NCBI GenBank assembly: GCA_030562195.1
Contig: CM060200.1
Coordinates: forward strand, 2,728,001 to 2,792,000
Direction of reading: 5' to 3'
Source of the DNA: Nipponacmea schrenckii
Taxonomy: Eukaryota; Mollusca; Gastropoda; Lottiidae
Length of the DNA stretch: 64,000 nucleotides
The notes below the pieces were generated by a model. That model saw only the letters and a program-made list of their open reading frames with translations, made no database searches and was not told the origin of the DNA. Numbering within the stretch: position 1 is the first letter of the stretch; every line of letters starts with the position of its first letter. A program made the position numbers and the translations under genes. Positions 13,901 through 28,900 of the stretch are shown piece by piece.

Positions 13901-16900
13901 TTTAGGTTTAAGAAATAAATTTTAACTATGAACTATCGTTCCTTCACTGACCAGTGATTGGTGGGAGATAATGCTGGTTTAATCCTATTATGATCGTAAT
14001 GAAGGAACAATGAGGGTTATCTTGATAAATCACCCGTATTAAGATAAAGGTTAATCCTAGAGTTAAGATCATTACAGAGAAAAGTTTCTAAATCAGGATA
14101 ATAAACGGTTTCTCAGATTTACAGGAAATCTAGGAGTCTTTTTAGCGGATGGTGGTTGAAAAAAGTAACTTTAATTCTAAACAGCAGGCTGGTACAGTGT
14201 TAGAAAGGAAATTAAGACACATAGTAGACATTATTTTTAACTAAGAGACAACATTTCCTTTAAACACAACGTTTCATTACACATACAGGTAACATTTCAT
14301 TACACATACAGGTAACATTTCATTACACATATAAGTAACATTTCATTACACATACAGGTAACGTTTCATTACACATACAGGTAACGTTTCATTACACATA
14401 CAGGTAACGTTTCATTACACATACAGGTAACATTTCATTACACATACAGGTAACGTTTCATTACACATACAGGTAACATTTCATTACACATACAGGTAAC
14501 GTTTCATTACACATACAGGTAACATTTCATTACACATACAGGTAACGTTTCATTACACATACAGGTAATGTTTCATTACACATACAGGTAACGTTTCATT
14601 ACACATACAGGTAAATTTCATTACACATACAGGTAACGTTTCATTACACATACAGGTAACGTTTCATTACACATACAGGTAACGTTTCATTACACATACA
14701 GGTAACGTTTCATTACACATACAGGTAACATTTCATTACACATACAGGTAACGTTTCATTACACATACAGGTAATGTTTCATTACACATACAGGTAACGT
14801 TTCATTACACATACAGGTAACTTTCATTACACATACAGGTAACATTTCATTACACATACAGGTAACATTTCATTACACATACAGGTAACGTTTCATTACA
14901 CATACAGGTAACTTTTCATTACACATACAGGTAACATTTCATTACACATACAGGTAACTTGTCATTACACCTACAGGTAATGTTTCATTACACATACAGG
15001 TAACATTTCATTACACATACGTAACTTTCATTTCACATACAGGTAACGTTTCATTACACATACAGGTAACGTTTCATTACACATACAGGTAACGTTTCAT
15101 TACACATACAAGTAACGTTTCATTACACATACAGGTAAAGTCCTCAAGTGATAAATAGGAGTTAATATCCATAATATGTGTAGTCTCTTAATGTGCAATG
15201 AAACTACTAACTTTCTGACAAGGATTACATTATATTATACAAACAGTATCATTGTGTTTTTATAGCCTGATAGTATAAACAGTAAGACAGGAGTATCTTA
15301 TAGTTTATAGAACAAAACCCTCTCTATATCCCCATCCCCCCCCCCCAACCCTCTATCTACATGTATGGTTAAGAGAAGAAATCTTTAAATGGAAGTAAAC
15401 ATGCACTTAACAATGACTACCCATGATAGACAACAGCAATACCGTATTGATTTACATAAACTCAAATATTTAACAACCATTTTCCATGCACTACTATCAC
15501 AAAAATTCTCTACTTAGTTTGCTTAGTAGTTTATTTGCTATAGATGGTCGATAAGTTGTGGTCTAGATCCAACTTCGTCCAAAATCAAATCTTTAATAGA
15601 CAGCATCTTTCTTACCTTGATAAAACTACACAAAACACTCGCATTTTGGCAGCAGATAATTATATTCTCAAAGCAGACGTAACTTTCAGAAAACAAAATG
15701 GCTACATAGTTCCAAAAACACAGAAACTTCAAAAAAATGTCCTTAAAACATGGTGTTCACTCAAAAGAAAATTTAAAATTGTGACCCAGGGTCAGTGAAT
15801 GTTATCGTGTTGACACAAAGTAGCTATCCCACAATACACCTCTCTTCAAATTCCTCAAACGATTTTTGGTCATTGTTTCGAAAATGTTTGTCAACAACTG
15901 CAGCGAAAGAGTCAACAGTTTCTGATTGGTTGAGAAGGTTTAAACAACAAGAAGAGTAAACATGTAGCTGATGTTTATTGCTTGAGTTATGCCAAGTTAA
16001 AAAAAAAGAGCAGTGTTTTCAAATACAGAACAGTTTTATAATATTTCACACAAAATTACCATCGTTATACTACATGACAATTTATTCTATTACCCGGTAC
16101 TTCAATAATCAAAGACTGTTTCTGATTAATTTAGATCACAAATTCCCTTAACAGAGAAAAAATTACTAATAGAAGGACAAACAAATGTCCTCATATACTA
16201 CCAAAGTATGTATTTTATTATTACTGATGTTTTCACATTCAAAACTTAGTCTTAGTTAGCCCTTGATCCCAACCTGATGTGTTTTTATCCCCTAGGGCTG
16301 TGGAACTACGACAGGCTCAGCCTTCACCTGACCCCAATTTAACTTTGCATTCATTTAGGAGAGTTCACATAGCTATCATTTTGATATTTTTGTAACATTT
16401 TAACAGACCTGTATTGTTTTAGATCAATATTTAATTGATTGAAACGTGAAATTGCTAAAATTTAATTAATATTAATTACTCATTATGATATGAATATGTA
16501 AATATATGTAAATATTTAGTGTCAGGAATGGGGTCATACAGAAACAAACCTGTTTTCCAGATATCGACTCCACTAAAACTAGTACCTGAAGAATTTATTG
16601 TATTATCCAAGAATGATAAACAACAAAATCCAAGCATTGTAAAACAAAATATTGACAATGCTGAACATATATAGGATTCAATATTGCTTCAGATCATTTT
16701 ATACTTTTCTTACTTTAACAGTTAATGGACCTTTGTATTAATTAGCTCGAAATGCGTCAAGACTAAAAGATTTTTCAGTATTTTTTTTACCAATATTCAG
16801 ACGCTGTATAAGTGGCAGGTGTCTGTCACTAAGAATGCTTACTCTTTTCCAAACACCTGATGGTACTTCTAATTTAAAGAATCCTTTTCTATATAATTAT

Positions 16901-19900
16901 TGTTCATGATTTTGACATTCTGTGGACAAGATTTTTGGTAATGGAGCCATCACCATGAAGTTAAGGTCAACACTCTATAATCTTTGAGGTAATGTTGGTT
17001 AGTGTCCATGGTTACTTGGAAAGCGCCAAAAGAAAGTTTTCGGAATGCTATTAAGCGTCTTAGAATGCTGATTAGAACGTTCAGAGAACGTTGACCAGAA
17101 TGGAAACTTGGACAATTCTATTGCTTGTACAAATTTTAATTTCACTGAATGAAGAGTGTCTGTTTCGTTCATACTGCATCATAACAACAAACAGAACGAA
17201 TCAGAACGTAAATAATTGGGTATAAGAATTTCTACAATGTCTGTCCAGGGAAACAAGAATGTTGTCAGTATTAACAGTTGAAGGTTTATCAAGGTTTGGT
17301 ACGCTCATCAAAGCTGTCATTAATCATGGAATGCATGAGAGTAAATTTTATATGATTGAGAACCGAATGCGACGATATCCCTCGGCTCACTGGTCACTTA
17401 TCAAATATTGGCTTGGTTGGTTATAAACACAACACACAAACATTGTAACAATATAACGTGGACGAGTTATAGAGTTCGGTATCTAAAACAATAAGAGAAC
17501 CAGTAAGGGAAGGCCAACTATATTAATATTGATCACATTACAATGTGTACCCTTACAGTTAAACCAAATCTTATCAACATCAGTAAATCCAATAGTGTAA
17601 ACAATGCTAGTAACATAATCATAAAATTATCATCACCGTTTTAGTAAACAAGGAAATGTTATGCACTCAACTGATTTATTTAGTATATTTTATTATGTTT
17701 ATTTGTAATATGCCATATTGACATAGAGCAGCAATATTATTCTCCGATTGTCGCAGAACCAAACAAATTATTAATATACCTCAAAATGCTAGATAGTTAA
17801 ATAAGAATAGTGTCCAAACTCTATCTCCACCTAACTTAGAGGCTGTTGTAATACAGGTGAGGGAAATACATCATGTCCAAACTACCAAAAACAACTCACT
17901 TCCTCCACCCCCCCATTCGTCAAACTTTCTCGAGACCATGGTAATACAAGTTAGGGAATCTCATTGTATCCAAGTCACACCCTCAATTCTCATACTTCCT
18001 CAAGTTCATGGTAATAACAGTTTGGGAGATTATGTGGCGATTGTAGAATATATTTTAAGAAGATCTAAGCCAATTAAATCAAATAAATTATTATAGATCC
18101 TTGTTCTTATTTCTACGTCTACAAAACTAAGTGAACTGAGTATAGTTAAATATAGGTTAATAAAACCATATCAAAACTTCTTAAATAGGATGTATAGTAA
18201 ATGAACAAGGAGATAATCCTAGGAAATATTTTGCCTAGCCTGTGATTTATTTTATTAACAGAATGATACAATTGCTGTCAGTAATCATATCGCGTCCAAT
18301 CTCTAATCAACAAACACAAACAACAAATAAACAAACACTGGAATATAAACACATTCACCTTCCACAGATTTCAACTTATATCAAACTTTCAATCTTCATA
18401 TACACAATTTCAAGTTATTACAAACTTCATCTTATACATCTTCACAATGTCAAGCTATTACAAACTTCATCTTATACATCTTCACAATGTCAAGCTATTA
18501 CAAACTTCATCTTATACATCTTCACAATGTCAAGCTATTACAAACTTCATCTTATACATCTTCACAATGTCAAGCTATTACAAACTTCATCTTATACATC
18601 TTCACAATGTCAAGCTATTACAAACTTCATCTTATACATCTTCACAATGTCAAGCTATTATAAACTTCATCTTATACATCTTCACATTGTCAAGCTATTA
18701 TAAACTTCATCTTATACATCTTACAATGTCAAGCTATTATAAACTTCATCTTATACATCTTCACAATGTCAAGCTATTACAAACTTCATCTTATACATCT
18801 TCACAATGTCAAGCTATTACAAACTTCATCTTATACATCTTCACAATGTCAAGCTATTATAAACTTCATCTTATACATCTTCACAATGTCAAGCTATTAC
18901 AAACTTCATCTTATACATCTTCACAATGTCAAGTTATTACAAACTTCATCTTATACATCTTCACAATGTCAAGCTATTACAAACTTCATCTTATACATCT
19001 TCACAATGTCAAGCTATTATAAACTTCATCTTATACATCTTCACAATGTCAAGCTATTACAAACTTCATCTTATACATCTTCACAATGTCAAGCTATTAT
19101 AAACTTCATCTTATACATCTTCACAATGTCAAGCTATTACAAACTTCATCTTATACATCTACACAATGTCAAGCTATTATAAACTTCATCTTATACATCT
19201 TCACAATGTCAAGCTATTACAAACTTCATCTTATACATCTCCACAATGTCAAGTATTACAAACTTCATCTTATACATCTTCACAATGTCAAGCTATTACA
19301 AACTTCATCTTATACATCTTCACAATGTCAAGCTATTACAAACTTCATCTTATACATCTTCACAATGTCAAGCTATTACAAACTTCATCTTATACATCTT
19401 CACAATGTCAAGCTATTACAAACTTCATCTTATACATCTTCACAATGTCAAGCTATTACAAACTTCATCTTATACATCTTCACAATGTCAAGCTATTATA
19501 AACTTCATCTTATACATCTTCACAATGTCAAGCTATTACAAACTTCATCTTATACATCTTCACAATGTCAAGCTATTACAAACTTCATCTTATACATCTT
19601 CACAATGTCAAGCTATTATAAACTTCATCTTATATATATTCACAATGTCAAGCTATTATACACTTCACAAACCCATCACGGCTTCCCTCAACTTATATCT
19701 GAAAAATTTCTTTTAACAAACTTACTGCGTAAATAGTTGTGCGATGTTCTGATATCCACAGTTCACAGCCACATCAACAGGAGTAAATCCTTCTTTATTT
19801 TTTAATCGAAGACAAGTCTCGGCACCTGGCTTATCTAACAGGTAATCCGCCAAACGATAAAGTCCAAACCGCCCACAGAAATGAAGCAAGGTTTCTCTCT

Positions 19901-22900
19901 CCTGATTGGTTGATTCTGAAAACAAATTTTTTCAAACACCTGTTTAATAATAAAGATTTACTAAATACTTTTTAAAACTCTAACGCTTTCAAAAATGGTT
20001 TTATCTGATTAGAAACGGAAAAATTTTGTCAAATATTTAGGACTACAGTGACAAAAATATAATAAACCATAAAATCATATTCAAATATTAAAAAACTTAC
20101 CTTTATTAAGTCCTAGTAGATTCCAATCAGATGTTAAAGGAATAGAACGGAAAGCTGCAGTAAGTTTATCATCGGAAGATAATAAATCCTGGAGACTGAT
20201 AACTGATTGATTGTTAATACAGATTTGATGGAGATCGTGGAGCGAGCACGTAGAATAAACACTGTCCACTAGAAACTGTACGATAAAATACACTGTATCA
20301 TATTGGTAAATTAACGTGGATGTTGTTAAATAGTTACAGGTCCGTTCTATAATATGATATACTGTCAGTTCTACACTCTCAGCTGGTATATGAGCTGAAA
20401 TATAAAATAACGCAGGCTTGATAATCACTGATAAGGTAAAACTATTGATTTCAGATTCTGGGATATTAACTATCCATTCTTATAGTACCTTGACCGACTT
20501 TTATAATCATAGTTTCTACTCGTTATTCTTGATAAACACGTCTTAAAAACTCTTATAGTTTTTACAAACTGAGACACTTCTTGAGATCAGAGTGGTAAAG
20601 GACATGGTTGTTAAACACTGTTGGTACCCACTTCTCAAAAACTTTCAGCTTGATGGACTTGTAGGCCTACATTATCACAGAAACGGTACTGGTACTTAAA
20701 GAACATGCACATCACAAAACCTGAATCTAAATTTACACAGGACTTGTTTATATCCCATGAACCCTCCATGTAGGTGTAGGGAGAGAAAAACAAACATCAT
20801 GGTATCAAGTCTGGGGAGTTTTACATCCAACCACAATCTTTACCAATCTCATTTCTCTGAATATTTGTTTTAGTTCGACTTAAAATATTTATTTAACACA
20901 TGTTTTTAGAAGTTTAGAAGCAGCCGTGTATTAGTCTCTTGAGTCTATTGTGTTCCACAGCGTTTCACAAAAGTACAAAACTGTTACTGGACATATTCAT
21001 TTGACCGAAAAATAACGCTTGAACTCTTGTAAGGTGTGTTAAATTAGCCAGTTCTTTGCTAAATTTTTAAAAAATTTAATTACCACAAGAATGGAAGTGC
21101 AAGCTCACTGAAAAATTATTTTTTATTTTACTATTGTTGTCAGTAGATATTGAAAGACAATAACGACAGGGAAAACAGAAGGAGGTTTACTGACTCTTTA
21201 TTACTTTGAGACTTGACTGTTGTCTACACATCAAGTTGGACAAGAACCTAGCTTGTACTTGTCTGGAAATATTAGGTCAAATTAAGTCTTATTAGAGATC
21301 TTTTTTCTTGTCTCCCTGTCTCCAGATTATTCTATTAGATCAATTAACAGACAAGGTGGTTGGACTGACAGTTACTGACAATGTAAGCCTTGATGTAGAC
21401 TATACAGACATAGGGGACACAATTTAAAGGGATAGTAGAGAGATATTTTACTATATGTATCTGGTACGTTTAAAGCTTCTTCTTTACTTCAGCTGACATC
21501 AGGTCTGACCAAGTTATAACATATCACTTCCTCAACAAATATTACATCTTATTGCAAATCCTCCTTTTGGCATTTATGTAATAGTATTGACATACCGGTA
21601 GTCTAGAATTGTTCAATTACTGGAAATGAAATGAAATGGAGTTTTACGTCCTACTCTTCTGCACCCTATTGGCTAATGAATGGAGTTTTACATCCTACTC
21701 TTCTGCACCTTATTGGCTAATGAATGGAGTTTTACATCTAACTCTTCAACACCTTATTGGCTAATGAATGGAGTTTTACGTCTAACTCTTCAACACCTTA
21801 TTGGCTAATGAATGGAGTTTTACATCCTACTCTTCTGTACCTTATGGGCTAATGAATACTGAACTATTAATGTAAATGAAATGAATGGATTTTTACGTCA
21901 TACTCTTCTGTACCTTATTGACTAATGAAGACTGTGAACTAAGAATCTAAATGAAATGGAGTTATCGTCCTATTCTTCTGCACCTTACAGGCTAAAGAAG
22001 ACAGACTGGAAAACAGAAGTGAGTTGAATGTAGGAATGGTGCAAATAGAACTCTACGTATATCTGATACATTTACAATCTCTTTAAATTGACAATTATTG
22101 ACAATGTAAGCTAGTAGACATAGATGGTAAGATAAGGGAGAAATAGGCAACAGAAACTAGACATTCCTTAACAAGTTGATACAATGTTCAAGCTTCAACT
22201 ACCTAGAAATATCACCAGTTAAAGTACACAGCAATTATACAATAACTTAGGTTCATTACACTAATACTGTCATACACTGACAAGATGGCGATGAGAAGGA
22301 AAAGACTAAGGTTAGGTACAAAATAAAATACACACAAAATCCACATTCTAGAGCTCCAGTCAGACATGACTGGTTAATACAGTCTATTCAACGGTCAAGA
22401 GCTCTAGTCAGACATGACTGGTAAATACAGCTCTAGTCAGACATGACTGGTAAATACAGCTCTAGTCAAACATGACTGGTAAATACAGATCTAGTCAAAC
22501 ATGACTGGTAAATACAGCTCTAGTCAAACATGACTGGTATAAAAAAACAAACTGTAAATTAGAAAATGATAATAAGCTATAAGCTGATAACAAATCAGAC
22601 ATTTAACAAGAAAATCAATATAAAAATCAAAGTGAAGAATCTATTTTCTTCACTATGTCGAGCTATAATTGTAATAACTTGACATTGTGAAGATGTATAA
22701 GATGAAGTTTATAATAGCTTGACATTGTGAAGATGTATAAGATGAAGTTTGTAATAGTTTGACATTGTGAAGATGTATAAGATGAAGTTTGTAATAGTTT
22801 GACATTGTGAAGATGTATAAGATGAAGTTTGTAATAGCTTGACAATGTAAAGATATATAGGATGAAGTTGGTAATAGCTTGACACTGTGAATATGTTTAA

Positions 22901-25900
22901 GATGAAGTTTGTAATAGCTTGACATTGTGAAGATATATAAGATGAAGTTTGTAATAGCTTGACACTGTGAAGATGTTTAAGATGAAGTTTGTAATAGCTT
23001 GACATTGTGAAGATGTATAAGATGAAGTTTGTAATAGATTGACACTGTGAATATGTTTAAGATGAGTTTGTAATAGCTTGACATTGTGAAGATATATAAG
23101 ATGAAGTTTGTAATAGCTTGACATTGTGAAGATGTATAAGATGAAGTTTAAAATTGCTTGACATTGTGAAGATGTATAAGATGAAGTTTGTAATAGCTTG
23201 ACATTGTGAAGATATAAAAGGTGAAGTTTGTAATAACTTGACATTGTGAAGATGTATAAGATGAAGTGTAATAACTTGACATTGTGAAGATGTATAAGAT
23301 GAAGTGTGTAATAACTTGAAATTGTAAAGATGTATAAGATGAAGTGTGTAATAACTTGACATTGTGAAGATGTATAAGATGAAGTTCGTAATAGCTTGAT
23401 ATTGTGAAGATGTATAAGATGAAGTTTGTAATAACTTGACATTGTGAAGATGTATAAGATGAAGTGTGTAATAACTTGACATTGTGTAGATGTATAAGAT
23501 GAAGTGTGTAATAACTTGACATTGTGTAGATGTATAAGATGAAGTGTGTAATAACTTGACATTGTAAAGATGTATAAGATGAAGTTTGTAATAACTTGAC
23601 AATGTGAAGATATATAAGATGAAGTGTGTAATAACCTGACATTGTAAAGATGTATAAGATGAAGTGTGTAATAACCTGACATTGTAAAGATGTATAAGAT
23701 GAAGTGTGTAATAACCTGACATTGTGAAGATGACTGACTACCATGTTAAACATTATATTGACTATATCTTTAACTATTTTTAAATCTACAGAATGATATG
23801 ATTTATCCAGTTTTAATACCTTCATTTTATAGCTTTTTATTGATTACAAAATGAATGAACAATATGACCTATTGATATTAAACCACTCCATTAAACTGGA
23901 TTTACTGTTAGTTTTCTTAGAAATGAATGAATGATTGATTCAATGGATAAATAAATTAATGAACTAATGAATGAATGAATAAATTAATGAATGAATGAAT
24001 GAATGATGAATGAATGAATGATGAATTAATGAATGAATGATGAATGAAAGAATGATGAATGAATGAATGAATGATGATGAATGAATGAATGAATGAAAGA
24101 ATGGATAAATGAAGGATCACGGAACAGTATAACATATTCTTTTTTAATCTCTAGCTAAATTCAAATTTTTAAACTCAGAACACCCACATATACTGATACA
24201 CATTTTGAATTGTAAAAATTTAAATCAGAATATCCTAAGGAATAATAATAGTTTAGGATTATAGAACAACGGTTAGAGCTTTGGATCTTAACTTTATTTG
24301 CTTGGATACGCTAAAGATCAATGCCAAGAGGTTTGGCCAAGGACCAGCTGGTAGAAAGGATCCCTATCATGACAGACTTATGAACCAAAGTTGTTATCCT
24401 TGTAAAATATAGTTTTTTCTTTCTTTTTTCTTTTAGTTATCTTCAATTTACAGCCAGAAATAATATAATATGTCTTGACTTTGATATTTAATTCATGAAA
24501 TCTATTTTCGAATATCAATTGACTTGTAAATTATAAATAATCGTAAGGCCAGACCAACTTAACTTAACTTAACTTCTGTAACTTAACTTTCCAGAAATGA
24601 AAAAAAAGATAAAAAATTGCTACGTAATACAGCTGTAAATGGTATTATGATAAATGCAGATACATCTCCCTGCATTGCGATATATTGTGAAATGTCAAGG
24701 AGTTGATAATTCACCTTTTGTTTAAATTTTTGAGTAAATTAGGTTCTGTTATACATATTATCATATTAAAACCTATTGAGAGTGTGAGCAATAATTTTTT
24801 ATCAGATGCCATACTGTACATGATTCCAAAATTTTTTTAATGGTAGCTAAATTTACAACAACCTCAATTTGGGTCAGGAACGTGAAAATCGAAAGTAGGG
24901 TTAAATATCGTCAATATCGATAAACAGATTGGACTCAATATATTGTTTCCAAGTGTCTTGTTTCTCAATATCTATATATCGATTATTTCCAACAGCCCTA
25001 GTGCCAAGTGTTAGAACCCTCCTGAAAGTAGGATCTCAGTTTCACTGTCACAACCAGCACTGTCCTTTAATCCCTAACATCAAGTCTCTGGAACCTAAGT
25101 CAGTCCTTTCATCTAGACTAACCTCAATTCAACCTAATACCAATTCCCTACCTGTTGAGGTTTTATTGCAGATCAATGTTATTTGTATCCTTGTGACTAG
25201 AAAACCCTTTTACAATCTCAAATAATACAGAACTGGCTAGACTGGACTCAGCCTTCAGTAGGCTGTTCCACCAAACACAAGAGATCTTTTACAGTCTGCA
25301 GAGAATGGCACAGTGAGTTACACACTTGCTTGTTTACCTGATTATTCAATTAAGTTTTCCCCTAGTCAGTGATGCAGGTCGGAGGGACTGACAAGGAAAA
25401 AGCATCTTGTCGTTGGAATGGGACAATAAACAGAGGCCTTGTTGTTACACATTGACTTTAAGATCAATTAATAGTTGGAAAGAAAAAGAGTAAGCTAAAG
25501 TAAGGAGAATGTTAATGCTGCTATATGGCATAAATTCCCTCATTGCACACTGCATTGTCTTATCAGTCTTCATTAGCCCATAAGGTGAAGAAAAGACCTA
25601 AGTCTCTGTTACTTTGTTATGATAATTTCATCTTAGATTTCAAGATGGCAACCTTGAAGGGTGGCGATCAATCAGTTATAGAAATTTTATATAACATGTT
25701 TATTTTGTCTTGGTTATCAAAGCATAAAGATGAAATCTCGCAGCCCACAATGCAATTTGTTGGTTTAATTTCCCTTGAGATTCACAACACAGAACTTGTG
25801 GTGTCTCGAAGAAAAATACTTGTAGGCTGATACCTTCTCCACAATGAAAAGTTATTACAAACTTCATCTTATACATTTTCACAATGTCAAGTTATTACAA

Positions 25901-28900
25901 ACTTCATCTTATACATCTTCACAATATCAAGCTATTAGAAACTTCATCTTATACATCTTCACAATGTCAAGCTATTACAAACTTCATCTTATACATCTTC
26001 ACAATGTCAAGCTATTACAAACTTCATCATATACATCTTCACAATGTCAAGCTATTACAAACTTCATCATATACATCTTCACAATGTCAAGCTATAAGGA
26101 ACTGCATGACTATGTCCTTTTTTATTGGACCTAATTCTGACCCATGTAAAATAAAGAGTATATGTTTGTCTCCATGGACTGAATGTTAGACAGGACCATG
26201 TCCTTGTGTATTGGACCTAATTCTGACCCATGTAAAATAAAGAGTCTATGTTTGTCTTTATGAACTGAATGTTAGACAGGAACATGTTCTTCTGTATTGG
26301 ACCTAATTATGACCCATGTAAAATATAGAGTATACATGGAATATTAAACTGTAATATCTAGGTGTGTAATAATTCTTTTCGATTACCTGTTTTAATGAAT
26401 ACCTGAGCTCGTTAACACCTGTAAAAAAATACCTTGCTTTTAATTAATATTTCTATATGTATTAAATATCATATTATCTGAGTAAAAAAAAATATTACTG
26501 ACATTTAAAACGTTTTTATTCTGAATATAATTTTTTATTGAATATATAATATTACCATCATAAACATCACACCAGGTCGTTACCTGGTTTAAAAAGAGCT
26601 GTAGGATTAAATCTGATAATAACACTGTAACAGGATAATCAAGGCTGACTGACAAGGGTTAAAATGTCAGAAACTTCATAACACATAATCAACTACAGAT
26701 TCAGGTCCACATCTGCGTAGATTCAAAACAATAACACAAAACCCTCATTTTTTTTTACGACAATGTAAATTGTTGAAACGTTGTGTTTATCAGCTCAGAT
26801 GATCTCTACTAAGATTATGTATGACTATGGATGTTATTTATTATTTTATATACGGGTAATATAATTGTTAAATTAACTGCACCAACAAAACTCTCTTTTA
26901 CTGAAGGTTGCATCAACATGCCTGTGCCGAACCGGCAATGTCAAAATCTACAATTCCTAAATATTGCTAAATATTATTTACTTTTGGAATAATCCATAAA
27001 AGTATTTCCTTACGGTACTATAAACTATTAGAGTTTTAATCTAAATGACAAACAATTTTACTAACACAGGTAAAACTTTGTTCACAGGTAAAACTTTGTT
27101 CACAGGTAAAACTAGTCTACAGGTAAAACTTTGTTTAAGGTAAAACTCGGTTTACAGGTAAAAAATAAAATTCCTCTTCCAATTGACAAAGCTTAGCATT
27201 AATTTTACTAACACTTGGTCCAAACTTTCTACAGGTCAAAAATAAACTTCTCTTCCAATTAACCTGTAAATAATCAGTTTAACTTCTAATCAATATTATT
27301 AACGTCACTCTACAGTTCTAATCAATTTAGATCAATAACCTAGAATCAACAATAAACTTACTTCTAAATCTTATAGCTATAGCTTTATTTAACATTCTAA
27401 AATATAAGCCAAATCTACCAATATATAATTACTATAGCTACAATATTAAAGGTTTTTATAAATTAAGACCAATAACCTAGAGCTAATACCAAACATAGTT
27501 TGACATTTTTTATCCTGGGATCAGGGACCTGTTTCACAAAATTTTAACAAAGATACAATCAAGATTTTAAGAAATACAGTGACCTAATTGGTTAATAAAA
27601 ACTCAATTTTAGTGATTGACCAATCTGACCACTGGAACACTAAAATAATCCTAAGTTAAGTTTTCGTGAAACAGGCTCCAGACGCCATTGGATTGAAACC
27701 TTTACATTTAATTTCAACATAATTGGTATTAAATCAAGACAAATATTAATCTATTTATTTTTTTTTGTAGAATTAGGGGTTCAGGATTGTTCTTATGGTG
27801 GAAATTGCCAGTAATGTATTATTCAAATATACCAAATACATGGTGAAGAATTCAGTTTTTAGGACACTGACATATCAATTTTTAACATCCAATCGAGAAA
27901 GTTTGCAACAAATCTTTATATATTTGCCAGTCATGTTTGATTGAACAAAAATAATGTCTGGCTTTGTCTACAATTCCACACAAAAATAAAATAGTTTGCA
28001 ATAAAATAATCTGTGTGGCTTCTTTATAAAATTCTAGCTGTATGAATAAATAATAAAACATGTAAATAAATAAATAGACAGACTGACCTGCTTGATAGAT
28101 ATCTTACGGAAATAAAAATTTAAATTATTAAGTTCATAATTCACTAAATAATGAAGTCCCAGGTTATTAAAAAACTGTAAATCCAAACACTTGAATAGTT
28201 TTTATCTTCTGTGAATAACTCAGTAAGTGTGCGTCTGGACAATAGAAACACTTAAAATCTGACAAAAGGTTAGTAGCTATATACTCGACAAAACGTGTGT
28301 TCTTTCATTGAGAGAAAGTTTGAAATACAGAGAAAGAAAGTTTTGTTAAGTCAAACAAGTAGACCCTCGATGTAAATATTGACTCTCGGGTTATCAAAAT
28401 TGACCTTCTTAATACACTGTTACAATGTCTAGGTATATTGCACTGTTACAATGTCTAGGTATATTGCACTGTTACAATGTCTAGGTATATTGCACTGTTA
28501 CAATGTCTAGGTATATTGCACTGTTACAATGTCTAGGTATATTGCACTGTTACAATGTCTAGGTATATTGCACTGTTACAATGTCTAGGTATATTGCACT
28601 GTTACAATGTCTAGGTATATTGCACTGTTACAATGTCTAGGTATATTGTGCACATGTTACAATGTCTAGGTATATTGCACTGTTACAATGTCTAGGTATA
28701 TTGCATGTTACAATGTCTAGGTATATTGCACTGTTACAATGTCTAGGTATATTCATGTTACAATGTCTAGGTATATCTGTTACAATGTCTAGGTATATTA
28801 CACTGTTACAATGTCTAGGTATATTACACTGTTACAATGTCTAGGTATATTGCACTGTTACAATGTCTAGGTATATTACACTGTTACAATGTCTAGGTAT

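Noticed and set aside
18242..19736. Many overlapping ORFs in the 40-bp arrays (also 22.65-23.83 and 25.84-26.19 kb)
   Set aside because: The monomer lacks stops in several frames and 120 bp (three units) keeps frame; all frames appear open at once, which marks a satellite.
24929..25225. Plus-strand ORF of 98 codons
   Set aside because: No homology, no splice signals in context, within a large intron.
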